Below are positions 9,807 through 18,091 of a stretch of DNA of 64,000 nucleotides, piece by piece (the stretch's first letter is position 1; each line of letters opens with the position of its first letter). The position numbers and the translations under genes were made by a program. The notes below the pieces were generated by a model, which was given only the letters and a program-made list of their open reading frames with translations, was not told the DNA's origin and ran no database searches. Source of the stretch: Algoriphagus antarcticus. GTDB taxonomy: Bacteria; Bacteroidota; Bacteroidia; Cytophagales; Cyclobacteriaceae. Location: assembly GCF_002150685.1 (NCBI RefSeq), contig NZ_MSSW01000031.1:78730-142729 (forward strand). Reading direction: 5' to 3'.

Positions 9807-10991
9807 ATGCCAAAGCTTGTATTTGCATCCTCTGGAGATAAAACAGCAACATCAACAACTAGTGATATAAGGACTTCCATGTCAAAAGATCCTTTGAAAA
9901 CTGATGAATCTCCATCTCCTTTTACTATACAAACAAAACTAACTGTTGGCTCTAAGGATGATCCGCTCGAAGAAGAAGCAGATAATATGGCAAATCAGGT
10001 TATGCGAATGCCTGAAAATTCCTTTATCCAAAGAAAGTGTCACGAATGCGAAAAGGAAGATCAAGTACATAGAACTCGCTTAACCGATTCGATAACACCT
10101 CAAATTCAGGCAAAGGGGGATGGCAATTTTTCCGTTAATGAAGCCTCCGCCAGTTCCATTAAGGCTACTTTAGGATCAGGATCACGACTTGATAAGCATA
10201 CAAACAACTTCATGAGTGAGCGGTTTGGGCATAATTTCAATGATGTAAAAATTCACAACGATAGCCGGTCCGCCCAGTTAAGTAATGATCTACATGCAAA
10301 AGCATTTACAATAGGAAAAGATATTTACTTTAACCAAAACAAATATAATCCAGCCTCCGAAAATGGCAAACATTTATTGGCACATGAGTTAACCCATACA
10401 ATACAACAAAGAAATAAGGCAATGAGAGTACAAAAACTAGATCTTTCATTGCATACTTTCAGTAAAGGCTCTTGTGGCGAACGCAATGTTCAGTGGGTAT
10501 TTGCACTAAGCAATGCCGCACCAGATGACGGTTACTTAGTACAGCATATCAGATCATTAGAAACGATGGCAGCTTGCCCCTCTGATATAAGTTACACTGA
10601 ATTAGCACCCAAATTAGAATTCTGGGAGGCATGGAAAGTAAAAAAAGGTGATAAACTTGATTGGACAACTGTCCGGGACGCTTGGACAGATGGGAGCACC
10701 CGACCTGGCCAACCAAATACCAGTGGCACACAAACCTCATTGGGAACTATTAAATTTTTTACAAAAGCAGTAACCGGAGATTTAGGCGATTATGGCGTGG
10801 CTCCTGTAGGCAATCCTGCCTGGGGACCAGGTAAAGTACCATTAAGTGGCGATTTAACTTCTACCGCAACACAACCATCCTGGTTTTCTGGAGCAGCTAC
10901 CGAAGGGCCATCAAACCGTTGGGCAAGTTCTTGGTGGAATTGTTGCGGAGAAGAAAGTAAACACTTTAGCAAAGTTGAGTCTAAACCGTAA
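9807..10991 (+). CDS. DUF4157 (eCIS core) cargo protein A, unknown C-terminal domain
   Basis: A protein of 394 residues. The leader at ~42-85 has QTKLTVG, EEEADNMA, VMRMPENSFIQRKC and a CxxC (CHEC). The DUF4157 core spans ~120-205, with SERFGHNFNDVKIH, LHAKAFTIGKDIYFN and HELTH at 193-197 (HExxH zinc-site geometry). The remaining ~190 residues (SLHTFSKGSCGERNVQW onward, ending in a Trp/Cys-rich segment with WASSWWNCCG) match no family I know and are the likely effector part. DUF4157 proteins are associated with eCIS loci and carried or processed as toxins. It is coupled by TAATG to the next gene. The 69-base gap upstream contains an imperfect hairpin (CTCCCTC with GAGGGGG). Confidence 0.8.
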   Translation: MPKLVFASSGDKTATSTTSDIRTSMSKDPLKTDESPSPFTIQTKLTVGSKDDPLEEEADNMANQVMRMPENSFIQRKCHECEKEDQVHRTRLTDSITPQIQAKGDGNFSVNEASASSIKATLGSGSRLDKHTNNFMSERFGHNFNDVKIHNDSRSAQLSNDLHAKAFTIGKDIYFNQNKYNPASENGKHLLAHELTHTIQQRNKAMRVQKLDLSLHTFSKGSCGERNVQWVFALSNAAPDDGYLVQHIRSLETMAACPSDISYTELAPKLEFWEAWKVKKGDKLDWTTVRDAWTDGSTRPGQPNTSGTQTSLGTIKFFTKAVTGDLGDYGVAPVGNPAWGPGKVPLSGDLTSTATQPSWFSGAATEGPSNRWASSWWNCCGEESKHFSKVESKP

Positions 10992-11470
10992 TGACTACAG
11001 AACAAGAAAAAATGAGGAATTTGATCGGGAAGCTACCGTCTTGGGGAAATGGTGATTTTACGGAACAAGAATGGAAGGCTTATTTGCAATGCGCCAATTA
11101 TATCCAGCGAGTTGAAAAACACGACGTTATACAACTTCTGGAAATTATTGAACACAAATACACAAGCCAACCTGATAGTGATAAGATTCAATCCAAGTTG
11201 TTTATCCTTTTAAGGATCTTGTTTGATATTCCGTTAAGTGGCAATGTTACTTCAAGAAAATCATTCAAAGGTTGGGAAAACTGGCCTGCGGAAAACGAAT
11301 CTGGCGAAGTTAATTTAAGCTGGCCAGTTACCTGGAAAAATAACCAACCGCACCTTGAAAGTAACTACGAGGGATCGTTAGGAAAATCATATGCATCGGT
11401 AAAAGAATATACGTATTTTCAAAATTTATATAACTACAGAAATATAGCTGATAAACTACATTCGGATTAA
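10991..11470 (+). CDS. Small protein translationally coupled to cargo A (immunity/chaperone candidate)
   Basis: A protein of 159 residues with no family I recognise. Its ATG shares one base with the stop of cargo protein A (TAATG), a typical arrangement for partners made in fixed ratio. The sequence is soluble, acidic to neutral, mostly helical in the first ~90 residues (MRNLIGKLPSWGNGDF, YIQRVEKHDVIQLLEIIE) with a Trp-rich middle (GWENWPAENESGEVNLSWPV). No signal peptide or membrane segment. Context suggests a cognate immunity protein or loading chaperone for cargo A. That is inference only. Confidence 0.6.
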   Translation: MTTEQEKMRNLIGKLPSWGNGDFTEQEWKAYLQCANYIQRVEKHDVIQLLEIIEHKYTSQPDSDKIQSKLFILLRILFDIPLSGNVTSRKSFKGWENWPAENESGEVNLSWPVTWKNNQPHLESNYEGSLGKSYASVKEYTYFQNLYNYRNIADKLHSD

Positions 11471-11494
11471 CATACATATTTTGTAAATATAAAG

Positions 11495-12634
11495 ATGAAA
11501 GCAGATGCTATTACCGAACACGCACGATACTCTCGTGTCCGTGTCCCAGAACAAGGTCAGGAAACAAATCATCTATTAAATAGAACGGCGAATCGCTTAC
11601 CTATCCAAGCCAAATTAACAGTAGGTGCCGTCGAAGATACTCTCGAGCAAGAAGCAGATGCCATGGCAGACAAGGTAATGCGAATGCCTCATCAAACCTT
11701 CGTTCAGCGTAAATGTGCTAATTGCGAAGCCGAAAAAAAGGTGCAAAAGAAAGCATCAGTTAATGGAATTGCGTCTACACTCCAAAGCGGAACAGGATCG
11801 GCGGTAAATCAATCAACTGCTGATGCTATAACATCATCGGCAGGTGGAGGAAATAGAATGGATGCCGAAACAAATAGTTTTATGAGCAAACGTTTCGGCA
11901 ATGATTTTAGTGAGGTGAAAATACATGCAGACACTGAATCTGTTAACATGAACCGGGATTTAAATGCCCGGGCGTTTACCGTAGGGCGGGATATATATTT
12001 TAATGAAGGCGAATATCAGCCCACATCGGCACAGGGAAGAAAACTATTGGCTCATGAATTAACACACACTATTCAGCAAGGGCAAGGCACAGTGGGACAG
12101 GTGCAAAGAACCCCCGCTGCAACGCTGGCCGCACAACGGCGAACCATCATAAGCAATGCCCGGGCTCGTGCTTTTCATCGGGTTAACGTGGCATATTTAA
12201 ATATTAATGGTACGTCACCCCACTTTAACCAATCTGAAGAAATGGCCAGAGTACAGGGTCTAATTGCTCCAGATATAGTGAATTTTGAACAAATTGTAGA
12301 AATTGTTGGCTCTATGATGACTAAGCTAAGTTCTGATAGCAACATAGAAATTGGGCCGGAAATTAGTCAGTGTACCGGCGAAATGGGCTGGGAGGCATAC
12401 GTTACCGGAAACCGATTGCCTATACATTTATGTAACCGATTCTTCACGCAAAGCCCTGAACAGCAAACCAGAACATTAATTCATGAAGCTGCACACGCTG
12501 CTGGAATTGGAGAAGCAAGTGGAGAAAGCTATTTCATTCTTTTTGATTGTGGTGCTTCAACAGCGGATAATTGGTTAGTGGCCGATGCTTGGGCCAGATA
12601 TATCCATTGTGTAAGTGGACAAACTCCAGATTAA
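11495..12634 (+). CDS. DUF4157 cargo protein B with M35-like metallopeptidase candidate domain
   Basis: A protein of 379 residues, 24 bases after the previous gene. It repeats the cargo layout: leader QAKLTVG, EQEADAMA, VMRMPHQTFVQRKC with CANC, then the DUF4157 core (SKRFGNDFSEVKIH, LNARAFTVGRDIYFN, HELTH at 187-191). The C-terminal ~180 residues carry a second HExxH, HEAAHAAGIG at 330-339, preceded by RTLIHE and followed by SGESY and ADAWARYIH. This arrangement resembles aspzincin (M35/deuterolysin, Lys-MEP) domains, whose third zinc ligand lies in a short Gly-x-x-Asp loop and which end with an ADSYxxF-like segment. Here the Asp is absent and a Glu (E340 or E344) would have to substitute. 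Predicted effector protease; moderate confidence. Confidence 0.75.
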   Translation: MKADAITEHARYSRVRVPEQGQETNHLLNRTANRLPIQAKLTVGAVEDTLEQEADAMADKVMRMPHQTFVQRKCANCEAEKKVQKKASVNGIASTLQSGTGSAVNQSTADAITSSAGGGNRMDAETNSFMSKRFGNDFSEVKIHADTESVNMNRDLNARAFTVGRDIYFNEGEYQPTSAQGRKLLAHELTHTIQQGQGTVGQVQRTPAATLAAQRRTIISNARARAFHRVNVAYLNINGTSPHFNQSEEMARVQGLIAPDIVNFEQIVEIVGSMMTKLSSDSNIEIGPEISQCTGEMGWEAYVTGNRLPIHLCNRFFTQSPEQQTRTLIHEAAHAAGIGEASGESYFILFDCGASTADNWLVADAWARYIHCVSGQTPD

Positions 12635-12807
12635 TCTTCCATTTTTTTTCACTTTCTATTTAGTTAACGATTTTAAAGATATCCTTTTTGGCCTATTCAT
12701 CAAAAAAAGATGTCCCTGAAAACATTTTAAGATCCCCAAAATATAATTCAATTCCTTCTCCTTTAATGATCCCCTTGGCGGGATATTCTCATTAATCCTA
12801 CTCAAAA
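12635..12807. other. Intergenic gap before the giant cargo gene
   Basis: 173 bases of AT-rich sequence with oligo-T and oligo-A runs. No canonical TAnnTTTG promoter, no strong hairpin and no convincing small ORF were found. The gap is the largest inside the eCIS cargo block, so a promoter for the giant gene may lie here without being recognisable. Confidence 0.3.
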
Positions 12808-15800
12808 GTGAAAGAAGCTGTTGTTTCAGAACCTGCTGTTAGTTCAGCCGCCTCGGCTCAGCAACAAAGTTTGCAGCAAACAGATTTTTTACCTGCGGAC
12901 GCTTCTACCGGTTTATTTTTCCAAACAAAGTTAACTGTAGGATCGCCGGATGATCCGCTCGAAAAAGAAGCAGATGATACCGCTGCAAGCATCATGCGAA
13001 TGCCGGAAAACTCGTTCATTCAGCGTAAATGTGCAAACTGTGCGGAAGATGAAAAAATCCACAAAAAAGAAATAACTGTTGCCGAACAGAAAGTACAGCG
13101 TGAAGAAGCCACGGAGCAAACCCCAGAAAGTGCACCACCCACACCACTTCCCTTTCACTTAATCCGGCCTGAAGATCTGCAACTTCGCCAGCCTTCACTA
13201 CCCCCCGTCAGACTTTTTCCTACCAACGGTTTATCATTAGGGGTTCCGCCGCTTACAGTGCCAGACTCTACTACAGGAGGTTCGCCAACTGCAAAGATTG
13301 ATTGGTTTGCCATGAATCGCCCGTTTTCTAATCGTGGTGTTGGTCAATTAACGAGTTCGGATGCCCGGGCAATTGAAGCACATTGGAATTATTCCTTTGG
13401 GTTTTTCCGATCTATAGGTGCCACACCCCCCCATGCCATTTTCTTCTCTAACATGTTGGTGCCGATGGCCATAGACTCTTCTTTACAGCGAGACTATTCT
13501 ACCTGGTGGGAGCGTACGGATCGTGAGTTAGGCACCTCTTCCAAAATTTTAAGTCCTACTATTATTCGTTTTGATTTGGATAATCTTTTTGGCACGATAC
13601 GCCCTTTTTGGGACCCCTCGAATCCGTACTTAATTCAGCGAAAAAGTGAAGCGACTACAACGGGAATTGCCAGTGAAAGCACTAGTAATTTAATAAATGC
13701 TTCAAAAAGTGGTGGTAGCCAAATTCCTGATCAAACTAAAACCTTTATGGAAACCAGATTTGGTTATGATTTTTCGGATGTTAGGATACATTCAGGGAAC
13801 GATGCAACTACCATGTCTCGTGATTTAAATGCCAAAGCGTTTACGGTAAGCAACCATATATATTTTAATCAAGGTAATTTTTCGCCGAATACATCCGAAG
13901 GAAAACAATTATTGGCTCATGAATTGACCCATACTTTACAACAAGGAGGAAGTGCTGTTAAAAAGAAATCCCTATCGAAAGATACTTCTGAAAAGCACGT
14001 CAACCTTGGTCAATCATTCATTCAACGGAAATTTCAAACACAAAATACTGTTACACCGTCCGAATCGAAAACCACAGCAGAGAATGAAATTCAACCGAAA
14101 AAGCTTTTCAGTCAAACTAAAAACTTTCATAATAGCCTGGATGCTAGTGCGCCTCCTGATGATCCGCAAGGATTTACAGGTGCTACGACCACACAACGTG
14201 TTCAAACCAAAGCGGAAGTCACTACTGATTTCTCAACCGATGTTGTTCAATCCAACTCCCGGATAACGGATGTTCGAATAAAACAAAATCCAGAATACAC
14301 ATTCATCCAAAGAAAATGCGCTGGCTGTGAGCAGGACGAAAAAATACAACGAAAAGAATCACACCGCAACTTTTTAATTCCGGCTTCTAAACCAGCTAAT
14401 AACCAATATGCAAATGAGCTCGTAAAAGCACCTTTGAAATCACCTACAATCATTCAACGAGGTGTTTTAGGTGATGCCTGGGATGCCACAGGCGGAAGAG
14501 CGGTCTCGGCCATTGGAGGTGCTGCTACGACTGTATATGATGCGGCTGGAAATGCCATTTCTCATGCAGTTGAATGGGTAGAAGATCAAGCGGAAAGCAT
14601 CATTAATCGAATTGCTCCAGGTTTAATCGATTTCCTACGTGGAGATATCATTCAGAATATTAAAGATTCACTTGCAAGAGCCGTTGATGCCGCTACCGGT
14701 GGTTTGTTTAGCAGACTACAGGCTGAAGGTCTACAGGGCGTTTTGGAAGATTTTATAAGTAGTATTATCGAAACCGTAACCGGAGCTGTAGAAGGTGGAT
14801 GCAATGCATTTGCGATTTTAGCTCGTAAGGTGTTGGATTTTATCAGGGCACTTGGTGGTGCTGCGTTACAACGGATTGTAGCCTTTTTTAGGCGTGTTGG
14901 TGGACTACTCTCCTCTTTCTGGAATAATTTCGCTCTACCTATTTGGGATGCGATTAAGTCATTTGCCGGAACAGTTTGGGATTGGATTACCCGCACCGCA
15001 GCCTGGTTATGGGATTTAATAGCTCCTATCCGTAATGCTGTTGCCCGGGCATGGAACTGGCTGATGAGGCAATTTGGTATTGCATGGCGAGCAGGAGGCT
15101 CTGTTTTAGATTGGTTAAAAAATAAAGCTCAACAAGCCTGGAATTGGTTAATGGACGTTATTGAACCGATTAAAACCCCCTTAATGATTATAGGGGGAAT
15201 TTTAGTAATGCTTTCGCCGCTAGGGCCAATAGTGGCAATTGGGGCTGGCGCATACGCTATTTATCGAGGAGTTCAATGGGTTCGCGAAAACTGGAACAAC
15301 GAAGTCTTTGTGCGCTTTCGCAATTATTTAAAAGAACATGTATTTGATGTAATTGGAAGTGCCATAGAATCGCTTAAAAACTCGGTAGTTGGTGCGTTTA
15401 GCTGGCTTGCAAGTACTATATTATCCTTGCAGACACCCGTTGTTAGATTGCTCGAAAATATAGGTGCGTTTGCCCTTTTTAGGATTGTTAGAAGTGGCAT
15501 TCAAACCTTTGCAAACCTCATTACACGTGCTGTAAATTGGGCTGGAGCACGGCTTGCCGAAATAGGTCACCATATTATAAATGTAGCTCGAGACATTTGG
15601 GAGTTTATTCGTCCGTACGCTATCATTATAGCCAAAATTACAATCCTGACCCTCAATCCGTGGTTGTTGCCACCGGTTTTAGCCGCTTGGGCTTGGCGTA
15701 TTCTGCCAGATTGCTTCAAACCACCAATTATTGATTTTGTAATTGGCATCATGGTTAGCGTGCTAAGATCTATGCCTAATTTTAAAATGTTCGGCGAATC

Positions 15801-18090
15801 CTGGCCGGTGGCAAAGCAACACATTATTGAACATCTTCAAGTAGCGTTGAATTCTGCCGAAGAAGAGAAAATACGTATGAGCAACCGAATTGCAGAAATG
15901 GTTTCTGAGCTAGATTTAGAACTTATCAGCAACCAGATTGAAGCGGTAAGGCAATCCCCTACATATCTTGACTTGGAATTACAAGCTGAGCTTCTAGGAA
16001 TTAATGGTACTCAAGCGTTACCCTTTGAAAACAGTAGTACACTAAGTGAGCAGGTTCCGGCATTGGCAGAAGCTGGTACGGATGGTGCTACCGCCGATCT
16101 TCTTTCAAGATCTACATATTCATCATCAGACATTGAAGTAGAAGAAGTAGGTATGCTGCATTTGGAACCCGAAGTTCAGCAACAACTTTTAGCATCTCCG
16201 AACGGGGAAATTATCATGGATGATCAGGCACATGATGGAAACCGTACTATCCGTGCCTTGCTGGGTGATCTTACTTCTACCGAAGAATCGGAACCTGAAA
16301 CGGCTCCAAGTGCTGATTTTGCAGCGACTACCGCACTAAGCGCAACCGCACCAGTTGAGCCCGCACGGCCATTAACTCAGGAGGAACTGACAGAACAGCA
16401 ACTTGGCGAAATGATTCGTACTTCAGATGAAAGTTCAGCAACAGCGGCCTGTGAAGAAAGTAATCAACCTGATACAGGTGGTCAAATTCCTGATGAGTTA
16501 AAAATTGGTCCGCTTACCGAAAGGCAAAGAGCCCAATACATGCGCAGCCAAATGTGGAACTCTGTAAAAAAATGGTTCCGTTGTAATTGGCATTGGGTGG
16601 TGCCTTCAGCCATCCTGGCCATTATTGCCTTAATAGCCCTGGAAATTGTATCTGGAGGAACGGTTACCATAGCATTCGAAGTTATTGGCGCTATTATGAT
16701 GGGAGTAGCAGCCGTGAAGGCAGTCGCCTCGATTGCACAATTTGGTGTTAATTCATTACTGGGTCAAATAACTGCGGCAGCAAGAAATTTTGCAAATGCA
16801 ATGGCGGTGCTGGCTATTGAACTCGTGATGGCACTAACTTTTGGGCTCGGTGATACCGTTCGCTCTACGCAACGTGGACTCCAGTCTGCCTGGCGAATTG
16901 CTTCAGGAACGGGAAGAGCTGTAGGAAGAGGAGTAGCCAGAGGTGCCAGAGCGGTTGGCCGTGCAGGACGAGCGTTAGTACGCGGAGAAGTAAGGCAGGC
17001 AGGATCCATATTAAGAACGGCCGCTCGTGGCTATGTAAGACGTGGCCGGGTAGTGATGGCCGGCGTTGGCAGACGATTCGGAGCAGGATATAAAAACTTG
17101 AGGCAATTGGCCAGAGCTCTTTACGAACGGGTGCGGTTTAGAAGGTTTAAATTAAGCCACGAAGGACGAATGTTTCAGCTCTGGGGAGAAATTAATCCAT
17201 GGGTATTATTGGCAAACGGCACCTTAACGTTTATTACTGAAGATGAAGCACGAGCTTTAACAAATGTGCGCCGAGGCCGGGCATTGGTTGGCAGGGAGGT
17301 ACATTTACCTCAGGGTTCGGGAGTAATTGTTGATGCTTCCAGATCTGCTAATGAAGCTTCTAATCTAGCTAGTTTACTCCGCGGAAATGCTGCTTCAGGA
17401 GGAGAAATCGCTTTTAATCGGGCATTCTATCAATCGCTAATTGATTCTGGTCAGGTTGGTGCTCGAAATGTTTACGAGGTTTTTGGAGAAGTTTTAATAC
17501 AGCGTTCGGCCGGTTTGAGCAGAATGGTTACCGAGGGCACTGCTTCTCGGTCGCAATTGCAGGCGGTTTTTAGAAACGTTTTGGCGAATGGTGATGAAGG
17601 AGCTTTAAACATCATGGCTCGAAATCTTGAAAAAGTAAGCCAGCACGTTCCACCAGGATCAAATTTATCACGTTTGTTATCTGAACTTGCCCATCCGCAA
17701 AGAAATAAGTTTGTTGGCGGTGAGTTCACTTTGAATTTTATTGCAGCCCAAAGTGATGATTTTATCCGTTCGATACGTAATTTCGAAGAAATGGCAACCA
17801 TTGCCGGAAATATCAGAAGGTATGATATGGTTACCAATACACTAAGATTTGAATTTAAAAATTGGGGTGACTTTAGAAATATGGCCTCACTAATTGACCA
17901 AATCGTATTTGATTTTAGACTTTTAGGGGGTGATATGAGTACAATGCGTTATGTGTTTTCATCAAGATTAGGATCACATGCCGGGATAATAACAGAAATT
18001 ACTACGAGGTTGAACTCGATAAGACGGATTAGTGCCACAGAGCGGAGGCAAATATTAGACTTGATACAAAATATGGTTATCGTTCATTAA
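12808..18090 (+). CDS. Giant DUF4157 cargo/toxin protein C
   Basis: A protein of 1760 residues with a GTG start; the only upstream in-frame codons after the TAA at 12793 give no ATG, and starting later would cut the leader. Order: leader (QTKLTVG, EKEADDTA, IMRMPENSFIQRKC, CANC); a unique ~200-residue insert; DUF4157 core with HELTH at 371-375; a further FIQRKCAGC copy near 505; a Trp-rich amphipathic stretch ~700-790 (WDWITRTAAWLWDLI, ARAWNWLMRQF); hydrophobic segments near 790-820, 935-960 and 1262-1310; a Gly/Arg-rich basic linker ~1368-1450; and a globular C-terminal domain to 1760. That domain holds D1673-x8-E1682-F-K1684 (YDMVTNTLRFEFKNW), like the core of PD-(D/E)XK nucleases. This layout suggests a polymorphic-toxin-like eCIS effector with a membrane-active middle and a catalytic tip (inference). 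Confidence 0.8.
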   Translation: MKEAVVSEPAVSSAASAQQQSLQQTDFLPADASTGLFFQTKLTVGSPDDPLEKEADDTAASIMRMPENSFIQRKCANCAEDEKIHKKEITVAEQKVQREEATEQTPESAPPTPLPFHLIRPEDLQLRQPSLPPVRLFPTNGLSLGVPPLTVPDSTTGGSPTAKIDWFAMNRPFSNRGVGQLTSSDARAIEAHWNYSFGFFRSIGATPPHAIFFSNMLVPMAIDSSLQRDYSTWWERTDRELGTSSKILSPTIIRFDLDNLFGTIRPFWDPSNPYLIQRKSEATTTGIASESTSNLINASKSGGSQIPDQTKTFMETRFGYDFSDVRIHSGNDATTMSRDLNAKAFTVSNHIYFNQGNFSPNTSEGKQLLAHELTHTLQQGGSAVKKKSLSKDTSEKHVNLGQSFIQRKFQTQNTVTPSESKTTAENEIQPKKLFSQTKNFHNSLDASAPPDDPQGFTGATTTQRVQTKAEVTTDFSTDVVQSNSRITDVRIKQNPEYTFIQRKCAGCEQDEKIQRKESHRNFLIPASKPANNQYANELVKAPLKSPTIIQRGVLGDAWDATGGRAVSAIGGAATTVYDAAGNAISHAVEWVEDQAESIINRIAPGLIDFLRGDIIQNIKDSLARAVDAATGGLFSRLQAEGLQGVLEDFISSIIETVTGAVEGGCNAFAILARKVLDFIRALGGAALQRIVAFFRRVGGLLSSFWNNFALPIWDAIKSFAGTVWDWITRTAAWLWDLIAPIRNAVARAWNWLMRQFGIAWRAGGSVLDWLKNKAQQAWNWLMDVIEPIKTPLMIIGGILVMLSPLGPIVAIGAGAYAIYRGVQWVRENWNNEVFVRFRNYLKEHVFDVIGSAIESLKNSVVGAFSWLASTILSLQTPVVRLLENIGAFALFRIVRSGIQTFANLITRAVNWAGARLAEIGHHIINVARDIWEFIRPYAIIIAKITILTLNPWLLPPVLAAWAWRILPDCFKPPIIDFVIGIMVSVLRSMPNFKMFGESWPVAKQHIIEHLQVALNSAEEEKIRMSNRIAEMVSELDLELISNQIEAVRQSPTYLDLELQAELLGINGTQALPFENSSTLSEQVPALAEAGTDGATADLLSRSTYSSSDIEVEEVGMLHLEPEVQQQLLASPNGEIIMDDQAHDGNRTIRALLGDLTSTEESEPETAPSADFAATTALSATAPVEPARPLTQEELTEQQLGEMIRTSDESSATAACEESNQPDTGGQIPDELKIGPLTERQRAQYMRSQMWNSVKKWFRCNWHWVVPSAILAIIALIALEIVSGGTVTIAFEVIGAIMMGVAAVKAVASIAQFGVNSLLGQITAAARNFANAMAVLAIELVMALTFGLGDTVRSTQRGLQSAWRIASGTGRAVGRGVARGARAVGRAGRALVRGEVRQAGSILRTAARGYVRRGRVVMAGVGRRFGAGYKNLRQLARALYERVRFRRFKLSHEGRMFQLWGEINPWVLLANGTLTFITEDEARALTNVRRGRALVGREVHLPQGSGVIVDASRSANEASNLASLLRGNAASGGEIAFNRAFYQSLIDSGQVGARNVYEVFGEVLIQRSAGLSRMVTEGTASRSQLQAVFRNVLANGDEGALNIMARNLEKVSQHVPPGSNLSRLLSELAHPQRNKFVGGEFTLNFIAAQSDDFIRSIRNFEEMATIAGNIRRYDMVTNTLRFEFKNWGDFRNMASLIDQIVFDFRLLGGDMSTMRYVFSSRLGSHAGIITEITTRLNSIRRISATERRQILDLIQNMVIVH

Positions 18091-18091
18091 T

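Noticed and set aside
13952..14266. Open frame inside the giant cargo gene (same strand, other frame)
   Set aside because: It lies wholly within the real gene and its product is basic and low in recognisable structure; treated as a shadow.
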